Below the pieces are notes generated by a model. It did no database searches, was not told the DNA's origin, and saw only the letters and a list, made by a program, of their open reading frames with translations. Both the position numbers and the translations under genes were made by a program. Of a stretch of DNA of 12,861 bases, positions 1-7,407 are shown in pieces. The DNA is from JBFJVZ01 sp041623895. Lineage in GTDB: Bacteria; Planctomycetota; Planctomycetia; Pirellulales; Pirellulaceae. How positions within the stretch are numbered: the stretch's first letter is position 1; each line of letters begins with the position of its first letter. Location of the stretch: NCBI GenBank assembly GCA_041623895.1, contig JBFJVZ010000207.1, positions 1 to 12,861 on the forward strand. The letters run 5' to 3'.

Positions 1-189
1 CTCGTGTCCGTGATGCCCAATGCCGGACCACACATCGAATTCAAAGGCTACTCGAATATGCCCATCGAGTGCAAAACATCTCCTCTTCGGGTGGAGGATG
101 GAAAGATCAAAGTACCGACTGGGCCGGGCATCGGAGTGGATATCGATCCGGACTACATCAAACAACATCAGGTGGTCAAAGACGTCTAA
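1..189 (+). CDS. C-terminal end of an enolase-superfamily (mandelate racemase/muconate lactonizing) protein, partial
   Basis: The frame is open from base 1 to the TAA at 187-189 and gives about 62 residues, so the start lies outside the window. The segment contains PNAGPHIEF, then a Pro-Ile-Glu-Cys turn, then KVPTGPGIGVDIDPDYI close to the end. This order is the usual C-terminus of MR/MLE enzymes: the last barrel strand with its His-Glu-Phe-like element, then the capping tail with PxGPGxGVxxDxxxx. Family members abstract a proton alpha to a carboxylate, using Mg, and many are sugar-acid dehydratases or racemases. The metal ligands and catalytic bases lie upstream of the window, so the substrate cannot be read. 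The gene is followed after 8 bases by a hairpin. It lies on the side of the tRNA fragment expected to belong to an integrated element. Confidence 0.8.
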   Translation, partial: LVSVMPNAGPHIEFKGYSNMPIECKTSPLRVEDGKIKVPTGPGIGVDIDPDYIKQHQVVKDV

Positions 190-197
190 CAGAGAAC

Positions 198-234
198 CGA
201 GTTGGGAGCGAGGCGTTTGCGGCCTGCCAACTCG
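198..234 (+). terminator. Hairpin after the enolase-superfamily gene, possible terminator
   Basis: CGAGTTGG (198-205) and CCAACTCG (227-234) are perfect 8-bp arms. A nested AGGC/GCCT pair (211-214 with 222-225) lies in the 21-base gap between them. The structure starts 8 bases after the stop codon and is followed by TTCCGTT, not by a clean T run. It could end the upstream transcript or protect the 3' end of the mRNA. Confidence 0.4.
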
Positions 235-394
235 TTCCGTTCAGGACACTTCAGTCCGATCTCGTACTGTCATCTCGGCCGGCCGGCTTTCGTCAGAGCC
301 TGATTTTGGCTTGAAAAAGGTGGGGGCATTCCCATCGGAATTCTCCCCAGTTCCGCGACCGATCGTCCGCACATCGCGACCCTCCTAACTGGCG

Positions 395-447
395 TTGAGG
401 GCCTAGTTCCCTTTTTGGGAGTGGAGGTTCAAATCCTCTCGGCCGCA
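395..447 (+). pseudogene. 3' half of tRNA-Leu(GAG), no 5' half (attachment-site-like remnant)
   Basis: Reading from 395, the sequence matches a type II tRNA from the anticodon loop to the discriminator base. The anticodon loop is TTGAGGG (395-401, GAG at 397-399, G37). Then come CCTAG (402-406, 3' anticodon strand), a variable arm TCCC-TTTTT-GGGA (408-420), a T arm GGAGG-TTCAAAT-CCTCT (423-439), the acceptor 3' strand CGGCCGC (440-446) and discriminator A (447). CCA is not encoded, and a T-rich stretch follows at 449-457. A long variable arm with discriminator A and anticodon GAG indicates leucine. The expected 5' parts (GCGGCCG acceptor strand, D arm, CTAGG anticodon strand) are absent from the preceding 200 bases; the bases just before the loop are TGGCG. 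The break at the anticodon loop is typical of tyrosine-integrase att sites. Confidence 0.72.
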
Positions 448-466
448 CTTCTTTTTTCGGTGGTAT

Positions 467-499
467 TGCAGGGAGGCAACAGCCTGCAGAGGCTATGAT
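467..499 (+). promoter_or_regulatory. Candidate regulatory inverted repeat and -10 element before the sulfatase
   Basis: TGCAGG (467-472) and CCTGCA (483-488) form a perfect 6-bp inverted repeat with a 10-base gap. A TATGAT hexamer at 494-499 could be a -10 box, but no good -35 box lies 17 bases upstream. The sulfatase ATG begins 37 bases further on. Apart from the hairpin, the tRNA remnant and these elements, I see nothing in the 190-535 gap. Confidence 0.25.
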
Positions 500-535
500 A
501 CTGGCTTCCCAACACGCTTACCGAAAGAGAAGCTG

Positions 536-2074
536 ATGATCCGATCCTTGTTTGCCACTTTGTTTTTCTGTCTTACCATGTCGGTGGTTTCCGCCGCCGA
601 TCGGCCCAATATCGTCTTTATCTTTACCGATGATCACTGCCAGCAAGCGCTCAGTGCCTACGACGCCTCGCGGATGGCGACGCCCAACATGGATCGCATC
701 GCCCAACAAGGCATGCTGTTCAATCGCTGCTATGTGACCAACGGAATTTGCGGTCCCAGCCGCGCCGTGATTCAAACGGGTAAGTACAGCCACCTGAATG
801 GTTTCGTACGCAACGGCAACAAGTTCAACGGCGACCAGCAAACCTTTCCAAAGCTGTTGCAAGCCGCGGGATATCAGACCGCAGTGATCGGTAAATGGCA
901 TTTGGCCACCACGCCTCAAGGCTACGATTACTACGACGTTTTGAAAGGACAGGGACCCTATTACAACCCGCCAATGATTACCGCCGGTGGCGATGGCAAA
1001 CCGGTCACTCGCCCGCACACCGGGTACACGACCGACATCATCACCGAAAAAACGCTTACCTGGTTAAAGGAAGCTCGCGATCCCGACAAGCCGTTCATGG
1101 TGATGTATCAACACAAGGCACCTCATCGTAACTGGCAGCCGGGACCCAAGTACTTGACGTGGTTGGATGATGTGGAAATCCCGGAGCCCGAAACTTTGTG
1201 GGATGACTACACCGGACGCACCCGATCGGCCGCCCGGCAAACGATGACGATCAAGACGCACTTGAACGATAACGACTTGAAGTTATCGCCGGCTCGCGGG
1301 CTGAACCCCGAACAGCGGAAAGTTTGGGATGCCGCTTACAAGCCAAAGAACGAGGCTTACCTGAAAGCCAAACCCGGCATGTCCGAAACCGAAATCATCA
1401 AGTGGAAATACCAGCGGTATGTCAAAGACTACCTGCGCTGTGTGAAGAGTGTCGATGATGGTATCGGCGAGCTCTTGGACTATTTGGACGAAGCAGGTCT
1501 GGCGGACAACACGGTCGTGATGTATTCATCGGATCAGGGCTGGTACTTGGGGGAACACGGTTGGTTCGACAAACGTTGGATGTACGAAGAATCGCTAAAA
1601 ACGCCGCTCCTGGTCCGTTGGCCCGGAAAAACCAAAGCCGGTGCAGTGAACAATGACATCGTTTCCAACCTGGACTTTGCCGAGACCTTTTTGGATCTGG
1701 CCGGTGTGAAAGTTCCCGGCGACATGCAGGGCCGCAGCATCGTTCCGCTATTAGAAGGCAACACGCCCGCGGATTGGCGAAAAACCTTTTACTATCACTA
1801 CTACGAAAACCCCGGCGCCCACAACGTGGCTCGTCACTATGGCGTCACGGACGGTCGCTACAAGCTGATTCGCTACTACGCGCTGGAGGGCGAAGCGATT
1901 GATGACTGGGAATTGTTCGATTTGAAGAAAGATCCCAACGAGTTGGTGAACATGTACGGCAGCACCGATTTGGTCCAAGTCCAGGATCGACTGGGCGGCG
2001 AATTAACGCGGCTGCAAGGGTTTTACAAAGTACCGGCAGACACCGACATCGGCCGCCAGAAGAGAAAGAGGTAG
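536..2074 (+). CDS. Secreted formylglycine-dependent sulfatase (arylsulfatase / N-acetylglucosamine-6-sulfatase-like)
   Basis: The 512-residue product hydrolyses sulfate esters, probably on a sulfated glycan or aminosugar, in the periplasm or outside the cell. Residues 1-20 are a signal peptide (hydrophobic core, cleavage near VVSA/A). The mature protein opens with RPNIVFIFTDD, whose Asp32 and Asp33 are metal ligands. The sulfatase signature C72-G-P-S-R76 marks the cysteine that is oxidised to formylglycine. Lys120 and His122 in GKWH and Asp333-Gln334 in SSDQGW are the other expected active-site and metal residues. The GQGPYYNPPM and TGYTTDIITEKTL region recalls S1-family glucosamine-6-sulfatases, so that subfamily is likely but not proven. 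AAAGAGAAG a few bases before the ATG is a weak ribosome site. Length is normal. The gene converges on the nicotinamidase gene. Confidence 0.93.
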   Translation: MIRSLFATLFFCLTMSVVSAADRPNIVFIFTDDHCQQALSAYDASRMATPNMDRIAQQGMLFNRCYVTNGICGPSRAVIQTGKYSHLNGFVRNGNKFNGDQQTFPKLLQAAGYQTAVIGKWHLATTPQGYDYYDVLKGQGPYYNPPMITAGGDGKPVTRPHTGYTTDIITEKTLTWLKEARDPDKPFMVMYQHKAPHRNWQPGPKYLTWLDDVEIPEPETLWDDYTGRTRSAARQTMTIKTHLNDNDLKLSPARGLNPEQRKVWDAAYKPKNEAYLKAKPGMSETEIIKWKYQRYVKDYLRCVKSVDDGIGELLDYLDEAGLADNTVVMYSSDQGWYLGEHGWFDKRWMYEESLKTPLLVRWPGKTKAGAVNNDIVSNLDFAETFLDLAGVKVPGDMQGRSIVPLLEGNTPADWRKTFYYHYYENPGAHNVARHYGVTDGRYKLIRYYALEGEAIDDWELFDLKKDPNELVNMYGSTDLVQVQDRLGGELTRLQGFYKVPADTDIGRQKRKR

Positions 2075-2123
2075 CGGACTACTCCGTGTGCCGTCCGCTG
2101 GGTTCGTTCATACCAGCGAACGA
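2073..2123. terminator. Two hairpins between convergent genes, possible bidirectional terminator
   Basis: AGCGGAC (2073-2079) pairs with GTCCGCT (2093-2099), starting inside the sulfatase stop codon. A second stem is TCGTTC (2104-2109) with GAACGA (2118-2123). Both lie in the short gap between the convergent sulfatase and nicotinamidase genes. No strong T run follows on either strand, so termination is inferred from position and symmetry. Confidence 0.4.
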
Positions 2124-2134
2124 CGACTTTGAAT

Positions 2135-2737
2135 TCACGGCGGTAGAATCGTCGCGCCAGCATTTTTCATGGCTGCAATGGCTGCATCGACGTCGCCGGG
2201 ATTCAAGTTCACGCCGCGGCATCCTGCCAGGATGACGCGGCTAGGATAATTCAGTAGCAAGGCATCCAAGACGGTGAACTTGACGCAGTAATCGGTTGCC
2301 AATCCCATCACCGATAATTCAGTCGTCCCGATTGATTTGAGATAGTCGTTCAAGTCGGTCGCCCGGCGATGGCCGTTGTCAAAGAAACCGCTGTAGCTGT
2401 CGATGGAGCAGTCGGTTCCTTTTTGCGTCACGTGATTGATCCGACTTGTGTTCAACCCCTCAGCAAACTCGGCTCCCGGCGTTCCCTGGACGCAATGATC
2501 GGGCCAGGCGATTTGGTCCAGGCCGTCGAGCTGAAACAATTGCCCCACGCTCACATCCTGATGCTGGCTAGCGAAGCTGCCGTGATCAGCGGGGTGCCAA
2601 TCTTGGGTGGCGACGACATGCTCTGCCGTCTCTATCGCAGCGTTGGCAACGTCGATCACTTGATCGCCGTCGGGAACCGCCAATGCGCCGCCGGGCAGGA
2701 AATCGTTTTGGATATCGATTAAGAGCAGAACGTTCAT
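2135..2737 (-). CDS. pncA: Nicotinamidase (PncA family, cysteine hydrolase)
   Basis: The 200-residue product deamidates nicotinamide to nicotinate for NAD salvage in the cytoplasm. It carries the complete isochorismatase-fold set: Asp8 in LLLIDIQNDF, Lys106 in TQKGTD and Cys151 in GLATDYCV form the catalytic triad. Asp46, His48 and His81 (in WPDHCVQGT) are the expected metal ligands, and the motif order and spacing match E. coli-type enzymes. The frame stays open far upstream, but the family N-terminus MNVLLLIDIQ fixes the ATG at 2735-2737. No Shine-Dalgarno sequence precedes it. The gene diverges from the DUF885 gene across 148 bases and converges on the sulfatase. Pyrazinamidase activity is a known side reaction of this family. 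Confidence 0.93.
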   Translation of the reverse strand: MNVLLLIDIQNDFLPGGALAVPDGDQVIDVANAAIETAEHVVATQDWHPADHGSFASQHQDVSVGQLFQLDGLDQIAWPDHCVQGTPGAEFAEGLNTSRINHVTQKGTDCSIDSYSGFFDNGHRRATDLNDYLKSIGTTELSVMGLATDYCVKFTVLDALLLNYPSRVILAGCRGVNLNPGDVDAAIAAMKNAGATILPP

Positions 2738-2769
2738 GGTTGGGATAGCGGTGGTGTGTGTGGAACGTT

Positions 2770-2841
2770 GGCACCTGTGCCGATAACGACGTTCGCCCGC
2801 GGAGCGTGCGACGACTTTGCGACGACGGTACGATGTACGAT
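2770..2841. promoter_or_regulatory. Divergent promoter region with small symmetric and repeated sites
   Basis: The 148-base gap between the nicotinamidase and DUF885 genes holds the inverted repeat GGCAC-CT-GTGCC (2770-2781), the direct repeat GCGACGAC (2808-2815 and 2819-2826, 11-bp period) and TACGAT twice (2829-2834 and 2836-2841). A regulator site shared by the two divergent genes is possible. No clear -35/-10 pair is visible, so this is tentative. Confidence 0.25.
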
Positions 2842-2885
2842 AAGAATCGACTTCGACTTTGGCAACATCTTGGTGAGAGACATCT

Positions 2886-4637
2886 ATGTGCCGCTTCCAC
2901 ATCTTATCGATCGCGATCACCTTGGCAGGCTTTTCGCAGTTCGCTTTCGCAGGCGATGCGGACTTAAAGAAGCTGCTGGATGAAGTCTGGGATTTCGAAC
3001 TGGTCGAGTCACCGATGTTGGCCACCGATGTGGGCGACCCGCGGGGGCAGGATCGTTTGCCGGACGACAGCCTCGACGCAATCGAGCGGCGGGCGGCCAA
3101 GCGGGCCGATTTCATGGCAATGTTGAAGCAGATTCCGCCGCAATCCTTGTCCCCCCTGGCGCAGGTCGATCGGGAACTTTTGCGCCGTCGGCTGGCCAGC
3201 CAGTTGTCGGATCATCGTTTCCAAACACACTTGATGCCGATCAGCAATCGATCGGGATTTCACATTCAGTTCCCCGAGCTGCCGCGATTGATGAATCCCA
3301 AGACGGAGAATGATTTTCGCAACTACATTGCTCGCCTGAACGATTTCAGCCGTTTCACCGATCAGCAAATCGAATTGCTGCGCCGTGGAATTGCTGCGGG
3401 GCTGACCCAACCCGCCATCATCATGCGCGATTCCGTCACGCAGGCGGAAGCACACATCGTCGACGGAGCGGGCAAATCACTGTTGTTGAGCGATATCAAC
3501 GAAGAAGCTCGTACCAGGCTCAATCCCGCTCAGTGGGAATCGATCGAAGCCGACATTCGTGAAGCGATCTTGCAAAGCGTCGTGCCCTCATACCGGCGGT
3601 TCGCCAAATTCTTGCAGAACGAATACCTGCCGGCATGCCGGGGACCGATCGGCGCAGCGGGACTTGCCAACGGCCGTGAGTTTTACATCGATCGTGTGCA
3701 GTATTTCACGACGATCCAGATCACGCCTGAAGAGTTGCATCAAACTGGTTTGGCGGAGAATGCGAGGATCCGCAAGGAAATGAATGCGATCCGCGAAGCA
3801 GTGGGTTTCGATGGTGATTTGAAGGCTTTTGTGGATCATCTCCGCAGCGACCCAAAGTTTTACGCCAAGACGCCGGATGACTTGATGAAAGCAGCCGCCT
3901 TGATACTCAAGCGTGCCGACGGCCGCCTGCCGGAAATCTTTGGCCGCTTGCCGCGAACGCCTTATGGATTGTGCGAAGTCCCTGACTTCATTGCGCCGCA
4001 AACCACAGCCGCTTATTACTGGCCGCCATCAACCGACGGCAAGCGCGGCGGAACCTACTATCTGAACACCTACAACTTGTCGTCTCGCCCGCTGTATCAA
4101 CTGGAAGCACTGTCACTGCACGAAGCCGTTCCCGGACACCATCTGCAACTGGCGCTGCAGGCGGAGCTAGAGAACTTGCACCCGATTAGCCGCGAGAGCC
4201 GCATGACGGCGTTCATCGAAGGCTGGGCCTTGTACAGCGAACGACTCGGAAAGGAGATCGGTTTCTACAAAGATCCTTATCAAGACTTCGGCCGCCTGAG
4301 CATGGAGGCCTGGCGAGCCAGCAGGTTAGTGGTCGACACCGGCATTCATTGGATGGGTTGGACGCGGCAGCAGGCGATCGACTACATGGCCGACAATACG
4401 GCGCTCAGCCAGCACAACATCGTTGCCGAAGTAGATCGTTACATCGGCTGGCCGGGACAAGCGTTGGCTTACAAGACTGGCGAGCTGGCAATTTCGCGGA
4501 TCAGACGCAAGGCGGAACAACGGCTGGGCGACAAGTTTGATGTCCGCGCATTCCACGACCGCGTTTTGGAGGTCGGTGCGATTCCGTTGCCGTTGTTGGA
4601 AGAAAGAATCGACGCTTGGATTGCGGCAGGCTCGTAG
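2886..4637 (+). CDS. Exported DUF885 family protein (putative zinc metallopeptidase-like)
   Basis: The 583-residue protein begins with a signal peptide (about residues 1-22, ending AFA/G), so it should act outside the cytoplasm or as an anchored envelope protein. The C-terminal half carries the DUF885 hallmark HEAVPGHH (412-419), an HExxxGHH variant of a zinc-binding helix. Downstream is E445 in FIEGWALYSE, the likely third zinc ligand, followed by WRASRLVVDTGIHWMGW. The N-terminal half is helical and polar without recognisable motifs. The family is common in secreted proteomes of planctomycetes and gammaproteobacteria. Peptidase activity is predicted from the zinc motif, and the substrate is unknown. 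GGTGAGAG just before the ATG is a fair ribosome site. The gene diverges from the nicotinamidase gene and is followed by 221 bases before the first FHA gene. Confidence 0.88.
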   Translation: MCRFHILSIAITLAGFSQFAFAGDADLKKLLDEVWDFELVESPMLATDVGDPRGQDRLPDDSLDAIERRAAKRADFMAMLKQIPPQSLSPLAQVDRELLRRRLASQLSDHRFQTHLMPISNRSGFHIQFPELPRLMNPKTENDFRNYIARLNDFSRFTDQQIELLRRGIAAGLTQPAIIMRDSVTQAEAHIVDGAGKSLLLSDINEEARTRLNPAQWESIEADIREAILQSVVPSYRRFAKFLQNEYLPACRGPIGAAGLANGREFYIDRVQYFTTIQITPEELHQTGLAENARIRKEMNAIREAVGFDGDLKAFVDHLRSDPKFYAKTPDDLMKAAALILKRADGRLPEIFGRLPRTPYGLCEVPDFIAPQTTAAYYWPPSTDGKRGGTYYLNTYNLSSRPLYQLEALSLHEAVPGHHLQLALQAELENLHPISRESRMTAFIEGWALYSERLGKEIGFYKDPYQDFGRLSMEAWRASRLVVDTGIHWMGWTRQQAIDYMADNTALSQHNIVAEVDRYIGWPGQALAYKTGELAISRIRRKAEQRLGDKFDVRAFHDRVLEVGAIPLPLLEERIDAWIAAGS

Positions 4638-4797
4638 AACGGAAACGATTATCAGGGTTGAGACGATATCGCTGAACATGCAAGTGTCGCGATCAGTTTC
4701 GATGAAAAAACTGTGAAGAGTTGGTGAATTCTCGAGACTCGAAGGAGATCAGCTAATCAAGCTAGGAAACTGTCGCGAAGGAGCCCCAGATGCAGGC

Positions 4798-4839
4798 GAT
4801 GGAAACGCGATTTGTGGTATATCTTCAACCGTTTCCATC
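4798..4839 (+). promoter_or_regulatory. Perfect 10-bp inverted repeat upstream of the first FHA gene
   Basis: GATGGAAACG (4798-4807) and CGTTTCCATC (4830-4839) are perfect complements, separated by 22 bases. The gap contains GGTATAT (4816-4822), which could serve as a -10 element. The right arm ends 19 bases before the FHA ATG. Centre-to-centre spacing is 32 bp, about three helical turns, which suits an operator bound by a dimer. An RNA hairpin in the leader is the alternative. A further GGAAACG copy lies at 4641-4647. A terminator role for the DUF885 transcript is possible but less likely, because the TTTTTT run (4851-4856) is 11 bases away. Confidence 0.45.
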
Positions 4840-4858
4840 CATCAACCTGGTTTTTTAA

Positions 4859-5833
4859 ATGAGCGTCAAACTAACCTTCGCTTCGGGCAGCGGTGCTGGG
4901 ATCGAGAAACTGCTCAAGCACGGGTTTTACATGATCGGTCGAGATCAGGAATGCCAGATTCGACCATCAGGTCATTCTGTCAGCCGCAAGCATTGTCTGC
5001 TGCATCTTTCCGGCCGCGGTGTCCGTGTTTTTGATCTCGCCAGCGCGAATGGTACACACGTCAACGAACAGCAATTGAAGCCGAATCAATGGGTCTGGCT
5101 CAGCGAAGGCGATAGCTTGCGATGCGGCCAGGTCGTGTGTGATGTTTCCGTCAATGCGACCGGCTCCGCGCAGACAACGACAAAGCCGGCAGCCCCAACC
5201 AAAGCATCCAAACAGCCGGCCGCGCGCGAGATTCACAACCCCGCTTGGCAAGACTTTGACATTGTCAGTTTTCTAGAAGCGGAAGACGAAGCGGAACGTC
5301 AACTGCGTTACGCCGTGCGGCAGAATCAGGTTCGGTGTGAAGTGCCTTCTAAAGAAGGAGCCGCCAAACGAAACTCCGCGCGATCGCGCGAAGTGACATC
5401 GATCGATCTTGTCGGCGGCGACAAAGAGGCGCAAGCGGTATTGGCAGAAGCTCGCAAGAGCGCCGCCAGAAAGGCGGGCAAGCAAGTCGACGATCCAGAT
5501 TCACCGCTGTCACTTCGTGCCCGCCGGATCGCAGCACTGCGAGCAAAGATTGAGGCTGAACGCTGCAGCGCCGAACGCAACGAAGCGATCAAACGCACAC
5601 TAAGCCAAAATGGACGTGTCATCGATCGTCCTTTGCCCCGCTCCTCGGCTCGGAAAGTGTCCGCGGCCCAAAAAATGAAAGCCACGCGACCACAACCGAC
5701 AGCAATGAGATTGGAAAGCAAGAAACTGTACGCAGCGGTTTTCGTGTCATTGCTTTTCGGCGGCTTTTTCGTCTACTCCTTGTATCAAACAGCAGCGGGC
5801 ACGCCGGCGCAAATCATCCAGGAAATCGATTGA
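4859..5833 (+). CDS. FHA-domain protein with a C-terminal membrane segment (first copy)
   Basis: This 324-residue protein has an N-terminal FHA domain (about 1-100), a long charged linker and one membrane segment (about 290-309) near the C-terminus. The FHA signature is complete: G27-R28, S42-R-K-H45 and N64-G65, the residues that bind phosphothreonine peptides. The linker starts with an Ala/Pro/Lys tract. An acidic WQDFDIVSFLEAEDEAE stretch follows near residue 130, then an Arg/Lys/Ala-rich helical region. The FHA domain is predicted to face the cytoplasm, with a short 15-residue tail outside ending in QEID. It would bring phosphorylated partners to the membrane, probably in Ser/Thr kinase signalling. 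No kinase gene is in the window. No ribosome site precedes the ATG. A paralogue lies at 7928-8737. Confidence 0.85.
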   Translation: MSVKLTFASGSGAGIEKLLKHGFYMIGRDQECQIRPSGHSVSRKHCLLHLSGRGVRVFDLASANGTHVNEQQLKPNQWVWLSEGDSLRCGQVVCDVSVNATGSAQTTTKPAAPTKASKQPAAREIHNPAWQDFDIVSFLEAEDEAERQLRYAVRQNQVRCEVPSKEGAAKRNSARSREVTSIDLVGGDKEAQAVLAEARKSAARKAGKQVDDPDSPLSLRARRIAALRAKIEAERCSAERNEAIKRTLSQNGRVIDRPLPRSSARKVSAAQKMKATRPQPTAMRLESKKLYAAVFVSLLFGGFFVYSLYQTAAGTPAQIIQEID

Positions 5834-5892
5834 ATCAAAGTCGTCGTTCGCTCCTGGTGCTGCGTTGAGTCAGTTTTTGTGCGCCGCGAAAA

Positions 5893-5959
5893 GGGGTCAG
5901 ACCTGGTCAGACCCCAATAGTGCAAAGCACCCTTCGGGTCATGTAATGCCTCGGAAGGG
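5893..5959. repeat. REP-like palindromic element (GGTCAGACC doublet plus adjacent hairpin)
   Basis: GGTCAGACC occurs twice in tandem (5895-5903 and 5905-5913), each copy symmetric about its central base. The pair is enclosed by GGGGTC (5893-5898) and GACCCC (5910-5915). A second stem, CCCTTC (5930-5935) with GAAGGG (5954-5959), follows. From memory, elements with a GGGGTCAGACCCC core occur in many copies in bacterial genomes, often with REP-associated tyrosine transposases. No transposase is in this window. Copy number cannot be seen here. Confidence 0.5.
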
Positions 5960-6115
5960 CTGGGCGATGATTTGCGTGTCGGCACAAAGCGGTGTATCCG
6001 CCGCAATCGCGTCTTAATGGTCGGCGATTAACCGCTCGTTAGCCTGTTCTTCAGGTTTCTGCAGCCAGACGCACGGGGACATCAGCTACGGGGTGGCGGC
6101 GATGATTGCGGGGGC

Positions 6116-6145
6116 TGGCTGAAAACGATCTCGGATTCCTATAAT
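6116..6145 (+). promoter_or_regulatory. Candidate promoter for GAPDH
   Basis: A perfect TATAAT lies at 6140-6145. The best -35 match at suitable distance is TGGCTG (6116-6121, 18-base spacer), which is poor. Transcription from here would give a leader of roughly 155 bases before the GTG. The 5834-6307 gap otherwise holds the REP-like element and no gene I can support. Confidence 0.4.
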
Positions 6146-6307
6146 TTTCCGCGTGATCAGCACCAAGCGGCACCGCAATCGCAGCCTGGATCGCCGTTTC
6201 TCGGAGCACGAAAGCGAAGAATTCTGGCTGCCTGATCGAACAACCATTTTATCCGATGCCGGCCAGCGATTGGTTAGGCCTACCCCTTGCCAGGAGAAAG
6301 ACGAACT

Positions 6308-7303
6308 GTGGCTATCAAAGTTGGAATTAACGGTTTTGGTCGAATTGGAAGATTGGTCTTTCGCGCTTCCCTGACCCGTGACGACATCGAAGTGGTTGCC
6401 ATCAACGATTTGCTTGATGACGAATACCTGGCGTATCTGCTCAAGTATGATTCGGTTCATGGCCGATTCACTGGTGATGTTTCCGTTAAGGATGGAGACC
6501 TTGTCGTGAATGGCAAAACAGTGCGGGGCACGGCGGAAACCGATCCCAGCAAGCTTGCCTGGGGAGATGTCGGCGCGGACATCATCGTCGAGTCGACCGG
6601 CATCTTCTTGACCGCCGAATCGGCTCAAGGTCACATCGACGCGGGGGCAAAAAAGGTGGTCATGTCGGCGCCATCCAAGGACGATACGCGCATGTTTGTG
6701 ATGGGTGTCAACGACGACACCTATAACGGCGAACAATTCGTCTCCAACGCCTCTTGCACCACGAACTGCCTGGCACCCATCGCAAAAGTACTTCACGATA
6801 ATTTTGGGATCAAACGAGGGCTGATGACGACGGTTCACGCCGCCACGGCCACGCAAAAAACCGTTGATGGTCCTTCCAAGAAAGACTGGCGCGGCGGCCG
6901 CGGTATCCTGGAAAACATCATTCCTTCCAGTACGGGTGCCGCGAAAGCTGTTGGCAAAGTGATTCCCGAACTGAACGGAAAGCTGACGGGCATGGCCTTT
7001 CGGGTGCCGACTTCGGATGTCTCTGTCGTCGATCTGACGGTGGAGCTGGAAAAGGGAGCGAGCTACGAAGAGATTTGCCAAAAGATGAAGGAAACATCCG
7101 AAGGCAGCATGAAGGGAGTTCTCGGCTACACCGATGAAAAAGTTGTCTCGACCGATTTTCGTGGCGAGGCGCGGACTTCGGTTTTTGACGCCGGTGCGGG
7201 CATCCAATTGGACGACACGTTCGTGAAAGTCGTCGCCTGGTACGACAATGAATGGGGTTATTCCAACAAGGTGCTCGATCTTGTTGCCAAGATTACCGGC
7301 TGA
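6308..7303 (+). CDS. gap: Glyceraldehyde-3-phosphate dehydrogenase, type I (NAD-dependent)
   Basis: The 331-residue enzyme oxidises glyceraldehyde 3-phosphate to 1,3-bisphosphoglycerate in glycolysis. It opens with VGINGFGRIGR, the dinucleotide-binding loop. An Asp follows the second strand (AINDL), as in NAD-preferring enzymes. The active-site cysteine is C150 in SNASCTTNC, with H177 in TTVHAATATQ as its base. DGPSKKDWRGGR and NIIPSSTGAAKAVGKV are standard phosphate-site regions, and WYDNEWGYSNKV closes the protein. I chose the GTG at 6308 because AGGAG (6292-6296) sits 11 bases upstream and the family N-terminus begins there. An in-frame TTG at 6287 would add seven atypical residues and overlap the ribosome site. 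Length is normal. It is flanked by the FHA gene and a small exported protein gene, both on the same strand. Confidence 0.96.
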   Translation: MAIKVGINGFGRIGRLVFRASLTRDDIEVVAINDLLDDEYLAYLLKYDSVHGRFTGDVSVKDGDLVVNGKTVRGTAETDPSKLAWGDVGADIIVESTGIFLTAESAQGHIDAGAKKVVMSAPSKDDTRMFVMGVNDDTYNGEQFVSNASCTTNCLAPIAKVLHDNFGIKRGLMTTVHAATATQKTVDGPSKKDWRGGRGILENIIPSSTGAAKAVGKVIPELNGKLTGMAFRVPTSDVSVVDLTVELEKGASYEEICQKMKETSEGSMKGVLGYTDEKVVSTDFRGEARTSVFDAGAGIQLDDTFVKVVAWYDNEWGYSNKVLDLVAKITG

Positions 7304-7371
7304 GTAAACCGATCGATCTGACGAAGCGAAATGGGCTCGGTATTTAGACGCCGGGCTCTCTGATGGTTATG

Positions 7372-7389
7372 CTGGGGGATATCTCCCAG
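7372..7389. promoter_or_regulatory. 18-bp near-perfect palindrome upstream of the small exported protein
   Basis: The 18 bases read CTGGG, G, GATATC, T, CCCAG. They are symmetric in 16 of 18 positions around GATATC, with one G/T pair breaking the match. The site lies 18 bases before the ATG at 7408 and about 70 bases after the GAPDH stop. With no loop, a DNA operator for a dimeric regulator is more likely than an RNA hairpin, though the centre could melt to form one. No T run follows. Confidence 0.4.
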
Positions 7390-7407
7390 TCCTCCGTCGA
7401 GCCGATC

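Noticed and set aside
20..388. Plus-strand open frame of 122 codons at the left edge
   Set aside because: It is in a different frame from the enolase-superfamily end and runs through non-coding DNA; the composition is Arg/Ser-rich shadow sequence.
219..447. tRNA-Leu interrupted by a group I intron, with GCGGCCT at 219-225 as acceptor 5' strand
   Set aside because: Only six of seven acceptor bases pair, and no D arm or 5' anticodon strand follows GCGGCCT. The sequence between shows no recognisable intron core.
2738..3115. Upstream extension of the nicotinamidase frame by 126 residues
   Set aside because: The extension overlaps the DUF885 gene antisense, has low-complexity composition, and the family N-terminus starts exactly at the ATG at 2737.
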